Shown piece by piece: positions 6,972-15,023 of a DNA stretch of 44,776 bases. Numbering within the stretch: the first letter of the stretch is position 1; each line of letters opens with the position of its first letter. The position numbers and the translations under genes are program-made. The stretch is from Streptomyces lacrimifluminis (GTDB lineage Bacteria; Actinomycetota; Actinomycetes; Streptomycetales; Streptomycetaceae), in contig NZ_BMMU01000043.1 of the NCBI RefSeq assembly GCF_014646095.1, forward strand, positions 1 to 44,776, given 5' to 3'. The notes beneath the pieces were generated by a model. That model was not told the DNA's origin, ran no database searches, and saw only the letters and a program-made list of their open reading frames with translations.

Positions 6972-8224
6972 CCGAGCGGGCCGAGCACCTCCCTCAGCTC
7001 TCCGAACGCCTCGTGGAACCCGGGGAACGTCTTCCGTACGCACCCCGGGTCGTCGAAGGTGATGCCCGGGGTGCGCAGGCCGGTCACCGCGAAGGACATG
7101 ACGATGCGGTGATCGCCGTACGACTTGATGTCCATGTCCTGGGCGGGGGCCGTGCCGGGCGGACAGGGGTGGATCTCGATCCAGTCGGGCCCGGTCTCCA
7201 CCCGTACGCCCAGCCGCCGGAGGTTCTCCGCACAGGCCTCCAGACGGTCGCACTCCTTCACGCGCGTGTTGGCCACGTCCTCGATGCGGACGGGGCCGGA
7301 GGCGAAGGGGGCGAGGGCCGCCAGAGTGGGCATGGTGTCGGAGATGTCCCGCATGTTGACCGTCAGGCCGCGCAGTTCGCCGGTGCCCGTGACGGTGGTG
7401 CGGTCCTCGGCGATCTCCACCCGCGCACCCATTCGGCGCAGTACGTCGACGAAGGCCAGGTCGCCCTGGAGTGCGCCGGTGCCGAGGCCGGGAACCGTCA
7501 CCTCGCCGCCGGTGAGGGCCGCCGCCGCGAAGAAGTAACTGGCGGTGGAGGCATCGGGCTCGACGGCATAGGTGGTGGCCCGGTAGCCGCCCGGCGGGAC
7601 CACGAAGACGTTGCCCTCCTTGCGCACCTCCGCGCCGAACGCCCGCATCATCGCGATGGTGATCTCCACATAGGGCGCCGAGACGAGGTCGGTGACGTGG
7701 ATGCGCAGGCCCTTGCGGGTCAGGGGGCCCAGGAGGAGGAGCGCGGTGAGGTACTGGGAGGACTGGCCGGCGTCGAGGGTGACGTCACCGCCCTTCACGC
7801 CCGCCGCGACGACGGTCAGCGGGTGGTGTCCCTCGGTCTCCTCGTGCCGCAGGTCCACGCCCAGGTCTCGCAGGGCGCGGGTGAGGGGCGCGAGGGGGCG
7901 GCGGCGCATCTGGGGGGAGGCGTCGAAGCGGTAGGTGCCGTGGCCGGTGGCGGCGAGGGTCGGGAGGAAGCGGGCGGTCGTGGCGCCGTCGCGGCAGTGG
8001 ACGTCGGCCTCCGTGGCCGCCGGGCCCTGCGGGCGGCCGTCGATCTGCCAGGCCGCGGGGGTCCGTCCGACCCGGTAGCCGAGAGCGACCAGTCCCTCGG
8101 CGAAGCCCTCCGAGTCGTCCGAGCGCAGGGGGCGTACGAGGGTGGTGACCCCGTCCGCGGCCGCGGCGAGGAAGAGGGCGCGCGCGGTGATGGACTTGGA
8201 ACCGGGAATCTCTACGACGGCCAT
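6968..8224 (-). CDS. aroA: 3-phosphoshikimate 1-carboxyvinyltransferase (EPSP synthase), divergent form
   Basis: The 418-residue enzyme would join shikimate-3-phosphate and PEP in the chorismate pathway. Substrate-binding residues are present: PGSKSITARAL (7-17), QSSQ (154-157), RVKECDRL (321-328), DHR (371-373) and RKTF (397-400). The segment matching the PEP-loop motif GNAGTAMRP reads DGATTARF (79-86), with Ala where the E. coli enzyme has Gly96 and Phe for Pro101. Such a Gly-to-Ala change is known to reduce glyphosate binding. The sequence is unlike the usual housekeeping streptomycete AroA as I remember it, so this may be a second copy. ATG 8224 gives the typical short N-terminus. A longer start at 8254 is possible. 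Confidence 0.85.
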   Translation of the reverse strand: MAVVEIPGSKSITARALFLAAAADGVTTLVRPLRSDDSEGFAEGLVALGYRVGRTPAAWQIDGRPQGPAATEADVHCRDGATTARFLPTLAATGHGTYRFDASPQMRRRPLAPLTRALRDLGVDLRHEETEGHHPLTVVAAGVKGGDVTLDAGQSSQYLTALLLLGPLTRKGLRIHVTDLVSAPYVEITIAMMRAFGAEVRKEGNVFVVPPGGYRATTYAVEPDASTASYFFAAAALTGGEVTVPGLGTGALQGDLAFVDVLRRMGARVEIAEDRTTVTGTGELRGLTVNMRDISDTMPTLAALAPFASGPVRIEDVANTRVKECDRLEACAENLRRLGVRVETGPDWIEIHPCPPGTAPAQDMDIKSYGDHRIVMSFAVTGLRTPGITFDDPGCVRKTFPGFHEAFGELREVLGPLG

Positions 8225-8289
8225 GGCCCTATGCTCGCCCGGCCCGCGCCCCACGCGCCGGAACGTCCGCGAAATGGACCATGAACGGT

Positions 8290-8394
8290 GGGGGGTTCCG
8301 CGGGAAGCGGGACGGAGTTTCGGTCGGCTGTTCGCTGCGGCGCCGTCGTGGCTGGTCGCGCAGTTCCCCGCGCCCCTTTGGGGGGCGTTGCCCC
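8290..8394. repeat. dispersed streptomycete intergenic repeat, copy A
   Basis: The block contains CGCGGGAAGCGGGACGG, then GTGGCTGGTCGCGCAGTTCC and a hairpin GCGCCCC-TTT-GGGGGGC (about 8370-8386). Copy B near 18150-18258 shares the same order of words. This kind of repeat is scattered between genes in many Streptomyces genomes. It lies just upstream of the minus-strand aroA start and within the 502-base gap before the GH3 gene. The remainder of that gap (8395-8655) holds a 6-bp GC hairpin with loop TTTCC at 8608-8624 and no gene that I can support. Confidence 0.6.
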
Positions 8395-8655
8395 ATCATT
8401 CACTCCCGTACCGACTTCCCGGAATCGGCCGCGATCCGGGAACCCACCTCCGCCCCGGCCCGTCCAACCGGCAGGACTGCCGGATGAGTCACCGCTGTGC
8501 GGTGTCGGCCTCGCTGCTGGCTGCGATCGCTGACCCACCCTCTCCAAACCGCCTGCGGCCGGCAGCGAGCCGTCACCGGTGCGCCCCCCTCCGATGCGCC
8601 GGTGGCGGCCCCCTTTCCGGGGGCATTCGGCCATCTCGCGTTAGCGTGCGCACTC

Positions 8656-8702
8656 TTGACTGGAAGAAACTTCCCGGTTATTCGTGACTTCTCGGAAGTT
8701 TC
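8656..8702 (+). promoter_or_regulatory. promoter with overlapping 9-bp inverted repeat, upstream of GH3 gene
   Basis: TTGACT (8656-8661) and TATTCG (8679-8684) are spaced by 17 nt and fit a sigma-70-type promoter. GAAACTTCC at 8666-8674 and GGAAGTTTC at 8694-8702 are perfect inverted arms flanking the -10 box with a 19-nt gap. A regulator bound there would block or bend the promoter. The arms recall the GAAACTTTC-type boxes of streptomycete polysaccharide-hydrolase repressors, but the match is partial, so the regulator is not identified. Confidence 0.5.
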
Positions 8703-8726
8703 CTTCATGAGGGAAGGAGCGCCCCC

Positions 8727-10529
8727 GTGCGCGACTCCGGCACCACCAGACGTGCTCTTCTCGCCGCGACCGCCGGCACCGGCGCCGCGCTCGCCCTCGG
8801 GAGTGAGGCACAGCCGTACGACAGTGACGCGCGACTCCGCCGGATCGTCTCCCGTATGACCCTTGAGGAGAAGGTCGGTCAGCTGTTCGTCATGCGGGTG
8901 TACGGGCACTCCGCCACCGCGCCCGACCAGGCCGACATCGACGCCAACCTCACGGAGATCGGCGTACGGACGGCGGCCGAACTCGTCGCCAAGTACCGGG
9001 TCGGCGGGATCATCTACTTCGCCTGGGCGCACAACACCCGCGATCCGTATCAGATCGCCGACCTCAGCAACGGCATCCAGCGGGCCTCGCTCGCCCTTCC
9101 CCGCGGGCTGCCGGTCCTCATCTCCACCGACCAGGAGCACGGCATCGTCGCCCGCGTCGGCCGACCCGCCACCCTCCTGCCGGGAGCCATGGCCCTCGGC
9201 GCGAACGGCTCGCGCACCGACGCGCTGACCGCCGGCCGCATCGGCGGCGCCGAACTGCGCGCCCTCGGTATCCGCCAGGACTACGCGCCGGTGGCCGACG
9301 TGAACGTCAACCCCGCCAATCCGGTGATCGGCGTCCGGTCGTTCGGCGCCGATCCGAAGGCCGTCGCCGGGCTGGTCGCCGCACAGGTGACGGGGTACCA
9401 GCGGTCCTCCGTCGCCGCCACCGCCAAACACTTCCCGGGGCACGGGGACACCGCCGTCGACAGCCACTACGGCTTCCCTGTCATCGAGCACACGCGCGAG
9501 CAGTGGGACACCGTCGACGCACCGCCGTTCCGCGCCGCGATCCGCGCCGGCATCGACTCGATCATGACGGCACACATCATGGTCCCGGCCCTCGACGACT
9601 CCGGCGACCCCGCCACCCTCTCCCACCCGATCCTCACCGGCATCCTGCGCGGGCAACTCGGTTACGACGGAGTCGTGGTCACCGACTCGCTGGGCATGCA
9701 GGGCGTACGGGAGAAGTACGGCGACGACCGTGTTCCGGTGCTCGCGCTGAAGGCCGGGGTCGACCAGCTGCTCAACCCGCCGTCGCTCGACATCGCCTGG
9801 AACGCGGTACTGACGGCCGTGCGGCAGGGGGAGTTGACCGAGGCGCGCCTCGACGGATCGATCCTGCGCGTCCTCCGGCTCAAGAACCGGCTCGGGCTGC
9901 TCGACCGCCCGTACGTCACCCGTGCCGGGGTCGACCGGGCCGTCGGTGTCCGGGGCCATCTGCTGGCCGCCGACCGGATCGCCGAGCGGACCACCACCCT
10001 TCTCGTCAACGAGCGGAAACTGCTGCCCCTTTCCCGGGTGACGCAGAAGAAGGTGCTCGTCGTCGGGGCCGATCCCGCGTCGCCGTCCGGTACCACCGGG
10101 CCCCCCACCACCGTGCTGGCGAGCGCCCTCACCGAACTGGGCTTCGCCGCCACCGCCCTGTCGACCGGCACCGCCCCCTCCGCCACCGTCATCGCCCGGG
10201 CCGTCGCCGCCACCGCTGAGGTGGACGCGGTGGTCGTCGGGACGTACAACCTCGGCAGCGCCAGCAGTCAGCGGACCCTCGTCACCCAACTGCTTGCCAC
10301 CGGGAGGCCCGTGGTGTGTGTCGCCGTCCGCAATCCCTACGACGTGGCCCAACTGCCCGACGTACAGGCGTACTTGGCCACCTACTCCTGGACCGACGTC
10401 GAACTCCGGGCCGCCGCACGGGTGATCGCGGGACGGGTCCGGCCGCGCGGAAGGCTGCCGGTTCCGGTGCTGCGCGCGGACGATCCGACGCGGGTGATGT
10501 ACCCGATCGGTCATGGACTGTCGTACTGA
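8727..10529 (+). CDS. Tat-exported glycoside hydrolase family 3, beta-N-acetylhexosaminidase type
   Basis: The 600-residue protein begins with a twin-arginine-like leader (TTRRALLAATAGTG) ending near residue 28. The GH3 N-terminal barrel carries KHFPGHGDTAVDSH (234-247), the loop with the Asp-His dyad typical of NagZ-like N-acetylglucosaminidases, and the nucleophile Asp320 in VVTDSLGM. An (alpha/beta) C-terminal domain follows, ending MYPIGHGLSY. It should remove terminal N-acetylhexosamine residues from chitin or peptidoglycan fragments outside the membrane. GTG 8727 has GGAAGGAG at 8712-8719. It is monocistronic, with its own promoter dyad upstream and a 20-bp palindrome downstream. Confidence 0.9.
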   Translation: MRDSGTTRRALLAATAGTGAALALGSEAQPYDSDARLRRIVSRMTLEEKVGQLFVMRVYGHSATAPDQADIDANLTEIGVRTAAELVAKYRVGGIIYFAWAHNTRDPYQIADLSNGIQRASLALPRGLPVLISTDQEHGIVARVGRPATLLPGAMALGANGSRTDALTAGRIGGAELRALGIRQDYAPVADVNVNPANPVIGVRSFGADPKAVAGLVAAQVTGYQRSSVAATAKHFPGHGDTAVDSHYGFPVIEHTREQWDTVDAPPFRAAIRAGIDSIMTAHIMVPALDDSGDPATLSHPILTGILRGQLGYDGVVVTDSLGMQGVREKYGDDRVPVLALKAGVDQLLNPPSLDIAWNAVLTAVRQGELTEARLDGSILRVLRLKNRLGLLDRPYVTRAGVDRAVGVRGHLLAADRIAERTTTLLVNERKLLPLSRVTQKKVLVVGADPASPSGTTGPPTTVLASALTELGFAATALSTGTAPSATVIARAVAATAEVDAVVVGTYNLGSASSQRTLVTQLLATGRPVVCVAVRNPYDVAQLPDVQAYLATYSWTDVELRAAARVIAGRVRPRGRLPVPVLRADDPTRVMYPIGHGLSY

Positions 10530-10555
10530 GCGGCCCCGCGGGACATGCGGTTCGT

Positions 10556-10575
10556 CCCCCACCGGCCGGTGGGGG
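10556..10575. terminator. 20-bp perfect palindrome after the GH3 gene
   Basis: CCCCCACCGG followed by CCGGTGGGGG is fully self-complementary, 27 nt beyond the stop codon. As RNA it would fold into a GC-only stem of about 8 bp with a tight loop. It is a likely terminator for the GH3 transcript. Confidence 0.6.
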
Positions 10576-10588
10576 AGGCCGCGCCCGC

Positions 10589-10625
10589 ACGGCGGTGCCG
10601 CACATCGGCACAGCCCCGCGCCGCG
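10589..10625. repeat. degenerate piece of the dispersed intergenic repeat, copy C
   Basis: The words GGCGG, GCCGCA, ATCG and CACAGCCCCGCGCC occur in the same order and spacing as in copy B (18210-18240), but the CCCCTTTGGGG hairpin that follows in copy B is lost here. It appears to be a decayed copy in the gap between the GH3 and lipoprotein genes. Confidence 0.45.
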
Positions 10626-10749
10626 TTCAGGGTGCGATCGCTCACCCGGCTTCACCAGGACCGCTCGGAGGCGGGAGGTAAGGAGGCGTACGCGTCGTAC
10701 GTCGCACAACCGGCGCACCACCCCCAATAGGCGCAAATCAGCCGAACTT

Positions 10750-10782
10750 CCAGCGTGGCCCTGGTGGCGCGGGCCACGCTGG
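10750..10782 (+). promoter_or_regulatory. 12-bp perfect hairpin just upstream of the lipoprotein gene
   Basis: CCAGCGTGGCCC (10750-10761) pairs perfectly with GGGCCACGCTGG (10771-10782) across a 9-nt loop. It ends 24 nt before the ATG, so it would lie in the 5' leader or straddle the promoter. It could be a terminator for read-through from the left, an attenuator, or an operator. The sequence alone does not decide. Confidence 0.5.
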
Positions 10783-10806
10783 GCGCGGGGTACTCGGGGG
10801 GATGCG

Positions 10807-11568
10807 ATGCGCGAAGTGCGTTCTGTGGGGCCCATGGGGTCCATGTGGCCCGTGGGAGTGGTCTACGTGCGGGTGATCACCTGCGCGCTGCTGATCCTGG
10901 TGGCGGTGTTCACGGCGACCGGATGTCAGCTCTCGCCGAACGGCTCGGCGGACAGTTCGCCGGACGGCTCGGCGAACGGTTCGGCGGGAGACTCGGCGGG
11001 CGGCCCGTCGGAGGGGGCGGTCTCAGGGGCCGCCGAGGGTACGGCGGTCGACCAGCGGCCCACGCCACCCCGGCCCACCGGATACGGCACCGTCTTCCTC
11101 TCCATCGACGAGTGCAGCTCGTTCGGCATCACCAGTTTCACCGAGGTGCCCTGCACCAGCGAGCGGGCGGCGGCCCGGGTCGTGGCCCGGCACGACGGCA
11201 GGGTGACCGACAGTCCGCCGTGCCCGGCGACCACCGACTTCGTGCTGCACATCAGCGAACAGCGGCCCGCCGCCGACGAGGACGGCGACGGTGCCGTCCC
11301 GCAGGGCTACGCCTGTATGCGCAAGCTCCAGGCCCCGCACCCCGGCGACCCCGGCGGCGGCGGAGGCCCGCGCACGATCGTCGGCGACTGCGTCTACAGC
11401 GCGGGGCGCGGGGAGGTGCGCGAGACGGCGTGCGACGGGAAGAGCGAGAAGAAGCCCGAGTACCGGGTGACCGAGGCCGTCACCGAACGACCCGACTGCC
11501 CCACGTCCACCGCCCTTTACGTACAACTGGGCGGGGACCGGCCGGTGGGGTGCGCGAAGCCGGTGTGA
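10807..11568 (+). CDS. lipoprotein with duplicated four-cysteine module
   Basis: The 253-residue protein has a hydrophobic leader ending in a lipobox-like TATGC (Cys40), then a Ser/Gly/Asp-rich linker (42-80) and two related modules. Module 1 has cysteines 103, 116, 139 and 170. Module 2 has 195, 209, 231 and 249, with the same spacing pattern and matching CP pairs (CPATTDF and CPTSTALY). Each module probably folds around two disulfides. The pattern resembles the LppU/SCO3897-type lipoproteins of actinomycetes, whose function is not established. ATG 10807 is preceded by a G-rich stretch (10796-10801). The protein would sit on the outer face of the membrane. The conservon starts 150 bp downstream from its own promoter. 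Confidence 0.75.
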   Translation: MREVRSVGPMGSMWPVGVVYVRVITCALLILVAVFTATGCQLSPNGSADSSPDGSANGSAGDSAGGPSEGAVSGAAEGTAVDQRPTPPRPTGYGTVFLSIDECSSFGITSFTEVPCTSERAAARVVARHDGRVTDSPPCPATTDFVLHISEQRPAADEDGDGAVPQGYACMRKLQAPHPGDPGGGGGPRTIVGDCVYSAGRGEVRETACDGKSEKKPEYRVTEAVTERPDCPTSTALYVQLGGDRPVGCAKPV

Positions 11569-11623
11569 CGGATTCCGTTTCATCGGCCGAATAACGAGTC
11601 GCTCCCATTCACCCGAACACCTG

Positions 11624-11651
11624 TTGTGATGATTTCGTGAATCGGTAGGCT
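11624..11651 (+). promoter_or_regulatory. probable conservon promoter
   Basis: TTGTGA (11624-11629) and TAGGCT (11646-11651) are separated by 16 nt. TAGGCT is a good streptomycete -10 box. Transcription would start near 11658, giving a leader of about 60 nt before GTG 11719. No other strong promoter-like pair was seen in this gap. Confidence 0.45.
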
Positions 11652-11718
11652 CCCCCTGTCATGGCGCGGACCCCATCTTTTCGGACAGTCCGTCAGCACT
11701 CACAGGCCGGGAACCTCT

Positions 11719-14598
11719 GTGGCACTCCACGCACGCACGGCGCAACAGCAGCAGGACCGGGCTCCGACGGCTGCGAAAGAAGCGAAGGAAGTGCGGGCTC
11801 CGAAGCGCCGGTTGTCGCTCCGGTCGACCCTCCTCGTCCTGGCCCTGGTGCCCTGTCTGGCCCTGGTGGCCCTGGGCGCGGTCAACTCGTCCCATCTGTA
11901 CGGTGACTGGCAGGCCGTCCATGACCGCACCGAGGAGGGGAAACGCTTCGGCAACCCGCTGGCCACCGTCTTCTTCAACCTCCAGGCGGAGCGGCGGCTC
12001 AGCGCGGCGGCGCTCGCCGAATCCGACACCGGCCGGTCCGAACTGACACGCCAGCGCGCGCTCACCGACAAGTCAGTACGCAGCCTCGACGCGGTCGGCA
12101 CCGTCCCGTCCGCTCTCGCCAAGGCCTTCCAGGAGGTCACCCTCGGTCTGAAGAAGCTGCCGGCCTACCGGGACGCCGTGGACCGGCGATCCGCCGACCA
12201 GCAGCAGACGTTCGACGCCTACACCGGCGTGATCGCGTCGAGCATGCAGCTGTTCGAGGACTTCGGCAACGTCTCCTTCGCCGAGACGGCCGTCCTCACC
12301 CGGCCGGCGCTCGACGCGCAGTGGGGCCTGGAGATGATCTCGCGCGAGGACGCGATCATCATCGCCGGAGTGGCGAGCGGCCGGCTCACCGGTGAGCAGC
12401 GCTTCGCGATCTCCGAGCTGATCGGCAGCCAGCAACACATCTTCGGCGAGAAGGTCGTTCCGCAACTTTCCGAGGCCCGGGCCAAGGCGTACCAGGACGT
12501 GCTGTCCGGCGCCGACTGGAAGCGGAAGACCTCGGTCGAGCAGAGCCTCCTCACCACCACGGACGCCGACGACAAGGGCCGGACCGCCGTCTCCGCCGCA
12601 CTCGGGAAGACGTGGCAGCAGAGCATCGCGGAGATCACCCCCCAACTGCTGGGGGCCGGGAACGCCTACTCCGAGGACCTCGCCGCCTCCACCGATGACG
12701 AACTCGACAGCCTGACGGCCAACATGATCGTCAACAGCGCCGTGAGCGCCTCGGTCGTGCTGCTGATGCTGTTCCTCTCGCTGCGCCTGACCGGAACGCT
12801 GCGCCGCCGGATCTTCGGCCTGCGCGCCGAGGCACTCGAACTCCAGGAGCGGCTGCCCGACATCGTGGAGCGGCTGCGCGGGGGCGAGAAGGTCGACACC
12901 GACGCCGAGCTGCCCGAGATCTGTCACGGCGACGACGAACTCGGCCAGCTGGGCCAGGCCCTCAACCAGGCCCGCGGCTCGGCCCTGGAGACCGCCGTGC
13001 GGGAGGTCGAGCTGTACCGCGGTTTCGAGCGGCTGCTGCAGCGCATCGCCCGGCGCACCCAGTTGCTGATCGGCATGCAGCTGAAACGTCTCGGCGAGAT
13101 GCAGCGGCGGCACGAGGACCCCGAGGTGCTGGAAGGCCTCTTCGACCTCGACCACCTGACGGCCCGGCTGCGCCGCTACGAGGAGAACCTGGTCATCCTC
13201 GGCAACGGGACACCGCAGCGGCGCTGGCGCAGGCCCGTCCTCCTGCGGGACATCCTGCGCTCCGCCCAGGGCGAGGTGCAGGACTACCGGCGTATCCGGA
13301 TCGACAGCGACGGCGAGACCTGGCTGTCGGAGCGTGCCGTCGGCCCCATGGTCCACCTCCTCGCGGAGCTCATGGAGAACGCGGTGTCCTTCTCCCGGCC
13401 GCCGAACCCGGTCGAGGTGACCGCGTCCCGGGTGGGGCGCGGGGTCGCGATCGAGATCGAGGACCGCGGCATGGGCATGGACCCGGAGCAGTACGCCGAG
13501 GCCAACCAGCTGATGGCCGCCCCGCCCCGCATGGACGTGATGTCCCGCGCCGACGACGCCCGGCTCGGCCTGTACGTCGTGGCCCGGCTCGCCGCCAACC
13601 TGGGTATCCGGGTCGAGCTGCGGCCCTCGTCGTTCGGGGGCACCCGGGTCGTCGTGCTGGTCCCGGCGGAGCTGGTCTCCGCCGGTGGGCCGGTGCGGGG
13701 GCGGCCGGCCGCCCTTCCGGCGGCCCCGGAGCCCCTGGCTCCCCCGGCCGCCCCCGTCCCGGCCCGGCTCGCGCTGCACTCGACGGCCACCCGCTCCGGA
13801 CCGACGGACACCTCCACCCGCCCGGCCACCCCGGCGGTCCCCGCCCCGGACCCGCACACGCTCCGCGGAACGGCGGCCCACACCGGACCGGCGGACGCCA
13901 ACACCCGCCCGGCCACCCCCGGGGTACGCATCCCGGACCCACACACCGCCCGTGGAACGACCACCCACACCGGACCGACGGACACCTCAGCCCGCCCGGC
14001 GACCCCGGCAGTCCCCGCCCCGGACCCGCACACGCTCCACGGAACGACCACCCACACCCGACCGGCCGACGCCACCACCCGCCCGGCACCCCCGGCAGTG
14101 CCACCCGCCGCGGACCCGCACACCGTCCGCGGAACGGTGGCCCACACCGGATCGGCGGATGCCGATGGTCGCGCCGTACCCCGGTCGCGCGCCGTGCACG
14201 TCGTCGAGCAGGAGGCGTACGCACGTCCGCTCATCGGCCCCTGGGCCGCACCGTCTGCACCGCCTGCCCGTCCCACTCCGCCTTCCGCGCAGGCACCCGC
14301 TCCGGCGCCCACCGCAAGCCAGAACCCCCTGCCCCGGCGCGTCCGGCAGGCCAGTCTCGCCACCGAACTCCGGGAGGCTCCTCCCTCGTACGACACCGAA
14401 CCGCAGGGCAGCGGCCCCAGCGCCTCGGCCCAGCCCCTGCCCCGCCGCGGGGGCACCCGCTCCGGCGCCACCGTCGGGGCCTTCCAGCGTCAGTCCAGGG
14501 CCGCCCGGCTCAGGCCCGACGCCGATCACCAGCCCAGCTCCCAGCCCACCAATCCCTCACCGGGACCCGACCGGGCCCGGAAGGAAGACGGACGATGA
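11719..14598 (+). CDS. conservon sensor histidine kinase-like protein (CvnA type) with nitrate/nitrite-sensing domain
   Basis: The 959-residue membrane protein has a TM segment at about 32-56, an extracytoplasmic helical domain of the nitrate/nitrite-sensing type (about 57-333), a second TM near 335-358, a HAMP-like linker, the conserved FDLDHLTARLRR segment, and an HATPase domain with N box ELMENAVSF (about 545-553) and DRGMGMD (about 581-587). The C-terminal 300 residues are Pro/Ala/Thr-rich and disordered and include the 29-residue tandem repeats at 13797-14160. In conservons CvnA acts with a roadblock protein, a DUF742 protein and a small GTPase in a membrane complex likened to eukaryotic G-protein signalling. 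GTG 11719 is the only reasonable start, though its Shine-Dalgarno site is weak. It shares ATGA with the next gene. Confidence 0.9.
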   Translation: MALHARTAQQQQDRAPTAAKEAKEVRAPKRRLSLRSTLLVLALVPCLALVALGAVNSSHLYGDWQAVHDRTEEGKRFGNPLATVFFNLQAERRLSAAALAESDTGRSELTRQRALTDKSVRSLDAVGTVPSALAKAFQEVTLGLKKLPAYRDAVDRRSADQQQTFDAYTGVIASSMQLFEDFGNVSFAETAVLTRPALDAQWGLEMISREDAIIIAGVASGRLTGEQRFAISELIGSQQHIFGEKVVPQLSEARAKAYQDVLSGADWKRKTSVEQSLLTTTDADDKGRTAVSAALGKTWQQSIAEITPQLLGAGNAYSEDLAASTDDELDSLTANMIVNSAVSASVVLLMLFLSLRLTGTLRRRIFGLRAEALELQERLPDIVERLRGGEKVDTDAELPEICHGDDELGQLGQALNQARGSALETAVREVELYRGFERLLQRIARRTQLLIGMQLKRLGEMQRRHEDPEVLEGLFDLDHLTARLRRYEENLVILGNGTPQRRWRRPVLLRDILRSAQGEVQDYRRIRIDSDGETWLSERAVGPMVHLLAELMENAVSFSRPPNPVEVTASRVGRGVAIEIEDRGMGMDPEQYAEANQLMAAPPRMDVMSRADDARLGLYVVARLAANLGIRVELRPSSFGGTRVVVLVPAELVSAGGPVRGRPAALPAAPEPLAPPAAPVPARLALHSTATRSGPTDTSTRPATPAVPAPDPHTLRGTAAHTGPADANTRPATPGVRIPDPHTARGTTTHTGPTDTSARPATPAVPAPDPHTLHGTTTHTRPADATTRPAPPAVPPAADPHTVRGTVAHTGSADADGRAVPRSRAVHVVEQEAYARPLIGPWAAPSAPPARPTPPSAQAPAPAPTASQNPLPRRVRQASLATELREAPPSYDTEPQGSGPSASAQPLPRRGGTRSGATVGAFQRQSRAARLRPDADHQPSSQPTNPSPGPDRARKEDGR
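13797..14160 (+). repeat. 87-bp tandem repeat inside cvnA (about four copies)
   Basis: GGACCG-type unit starts occur at 13798, 13885, 13972 and 14059, exactly 87 bp apart, with a last partial unit after 90 bp. Each unit encodes 29 residues of the pattern TGPTDTSTRPATPAVPAPDP followed by HTLRGT. The copies differ by point changes, and all unit lengths are multiples of three, so copy-number changes would keep the frame. Confidence 0.8.
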
Positions 14599-15023
14599 CT
14601 CTGCGAACCACTGCCACCAACTCCGACCTCGACTGGCTGCTCGACCGTCTCGTCGACCAGGTTCCGGGCACCCGGAACGCCATCGTGCTGTCCGACGACG
14701 GGCTGGTGGTGAGCCAGTCCAGCAGCGTCGCCCGGGTCGACGCGGAACGCCTGGCCGCCATCGCCACCGGACAGCAGAGCCTGGCCCGTGGCGTCGGCGA
14801 GGTCTTCGGCGGCGGGCCCGTCCGCCAGGTCATCATCGAGCTCGACGAACTCTGGCTGTTCGTCAGCGCGGCCGGCCGGGGCACCCATCTGGCGGTCGTG
14901 GCGGACCAGGAGGTCGACGCCGAGGTGATGGCCGTGGCGATGGACACCCTCGTCCAGCAGGTGGGGCAGCGGCTGGGCACCGAGGTACGGGTCCAGCGAC
15001 TGGAGGGCGGGGGGCGTGAGTGA
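14595..15023 (+). CDS. roadblock/LC7 domain protein (CvnB type)
   Basis: The 142-residue protein is a single roadblock/LC7 domain (LDWLLDRLVDQVPGTRNAIVLSDDGLVV at the N-terminus, LFVSAAGRGTHLAVVADQEVD in the middle). Bacterial roadblock proteins bind and regulate Ras-like GTPases, here the product at 15390-16013. It overlaps the sensor gene by ATGA and the DUF742 gene by GTGA, so all are translationally coupled. AAGGAAG at 14581-14587 serves the start. Confidence 0.92.
   Translation: MTLRTTATNSDLDWLLDRLVDQVPGTRNAIVLSDDGLVVSQSSSVARVDAERLAAIATGQQSLARGVGEVFGGGPVRQVIIELDELWLFVSAAGRGTHLAVVADQEVDAEVMAVAMDTLVQQVGQRLGTEVRVQRLEGGGRE

Noticed and set aside
6668..8284. Plus-strand open frame of 538 codons across the isomerase end and aroA
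   Set aside because: Antisense to aroA; the motifs of EPSP synthase are clear on the other strand.
8400..10844. Minus-strand open frame of 814 codons
   Set aside because: Shadow of the GH3 gene; composition is Gly/Arg/Asp-rich with no motifs.
13797..14160. CRISPR-like regular repeats
   Set aside because: Units are contiguous with no spacers, and they are coding in frame as part of the conservon sensor.
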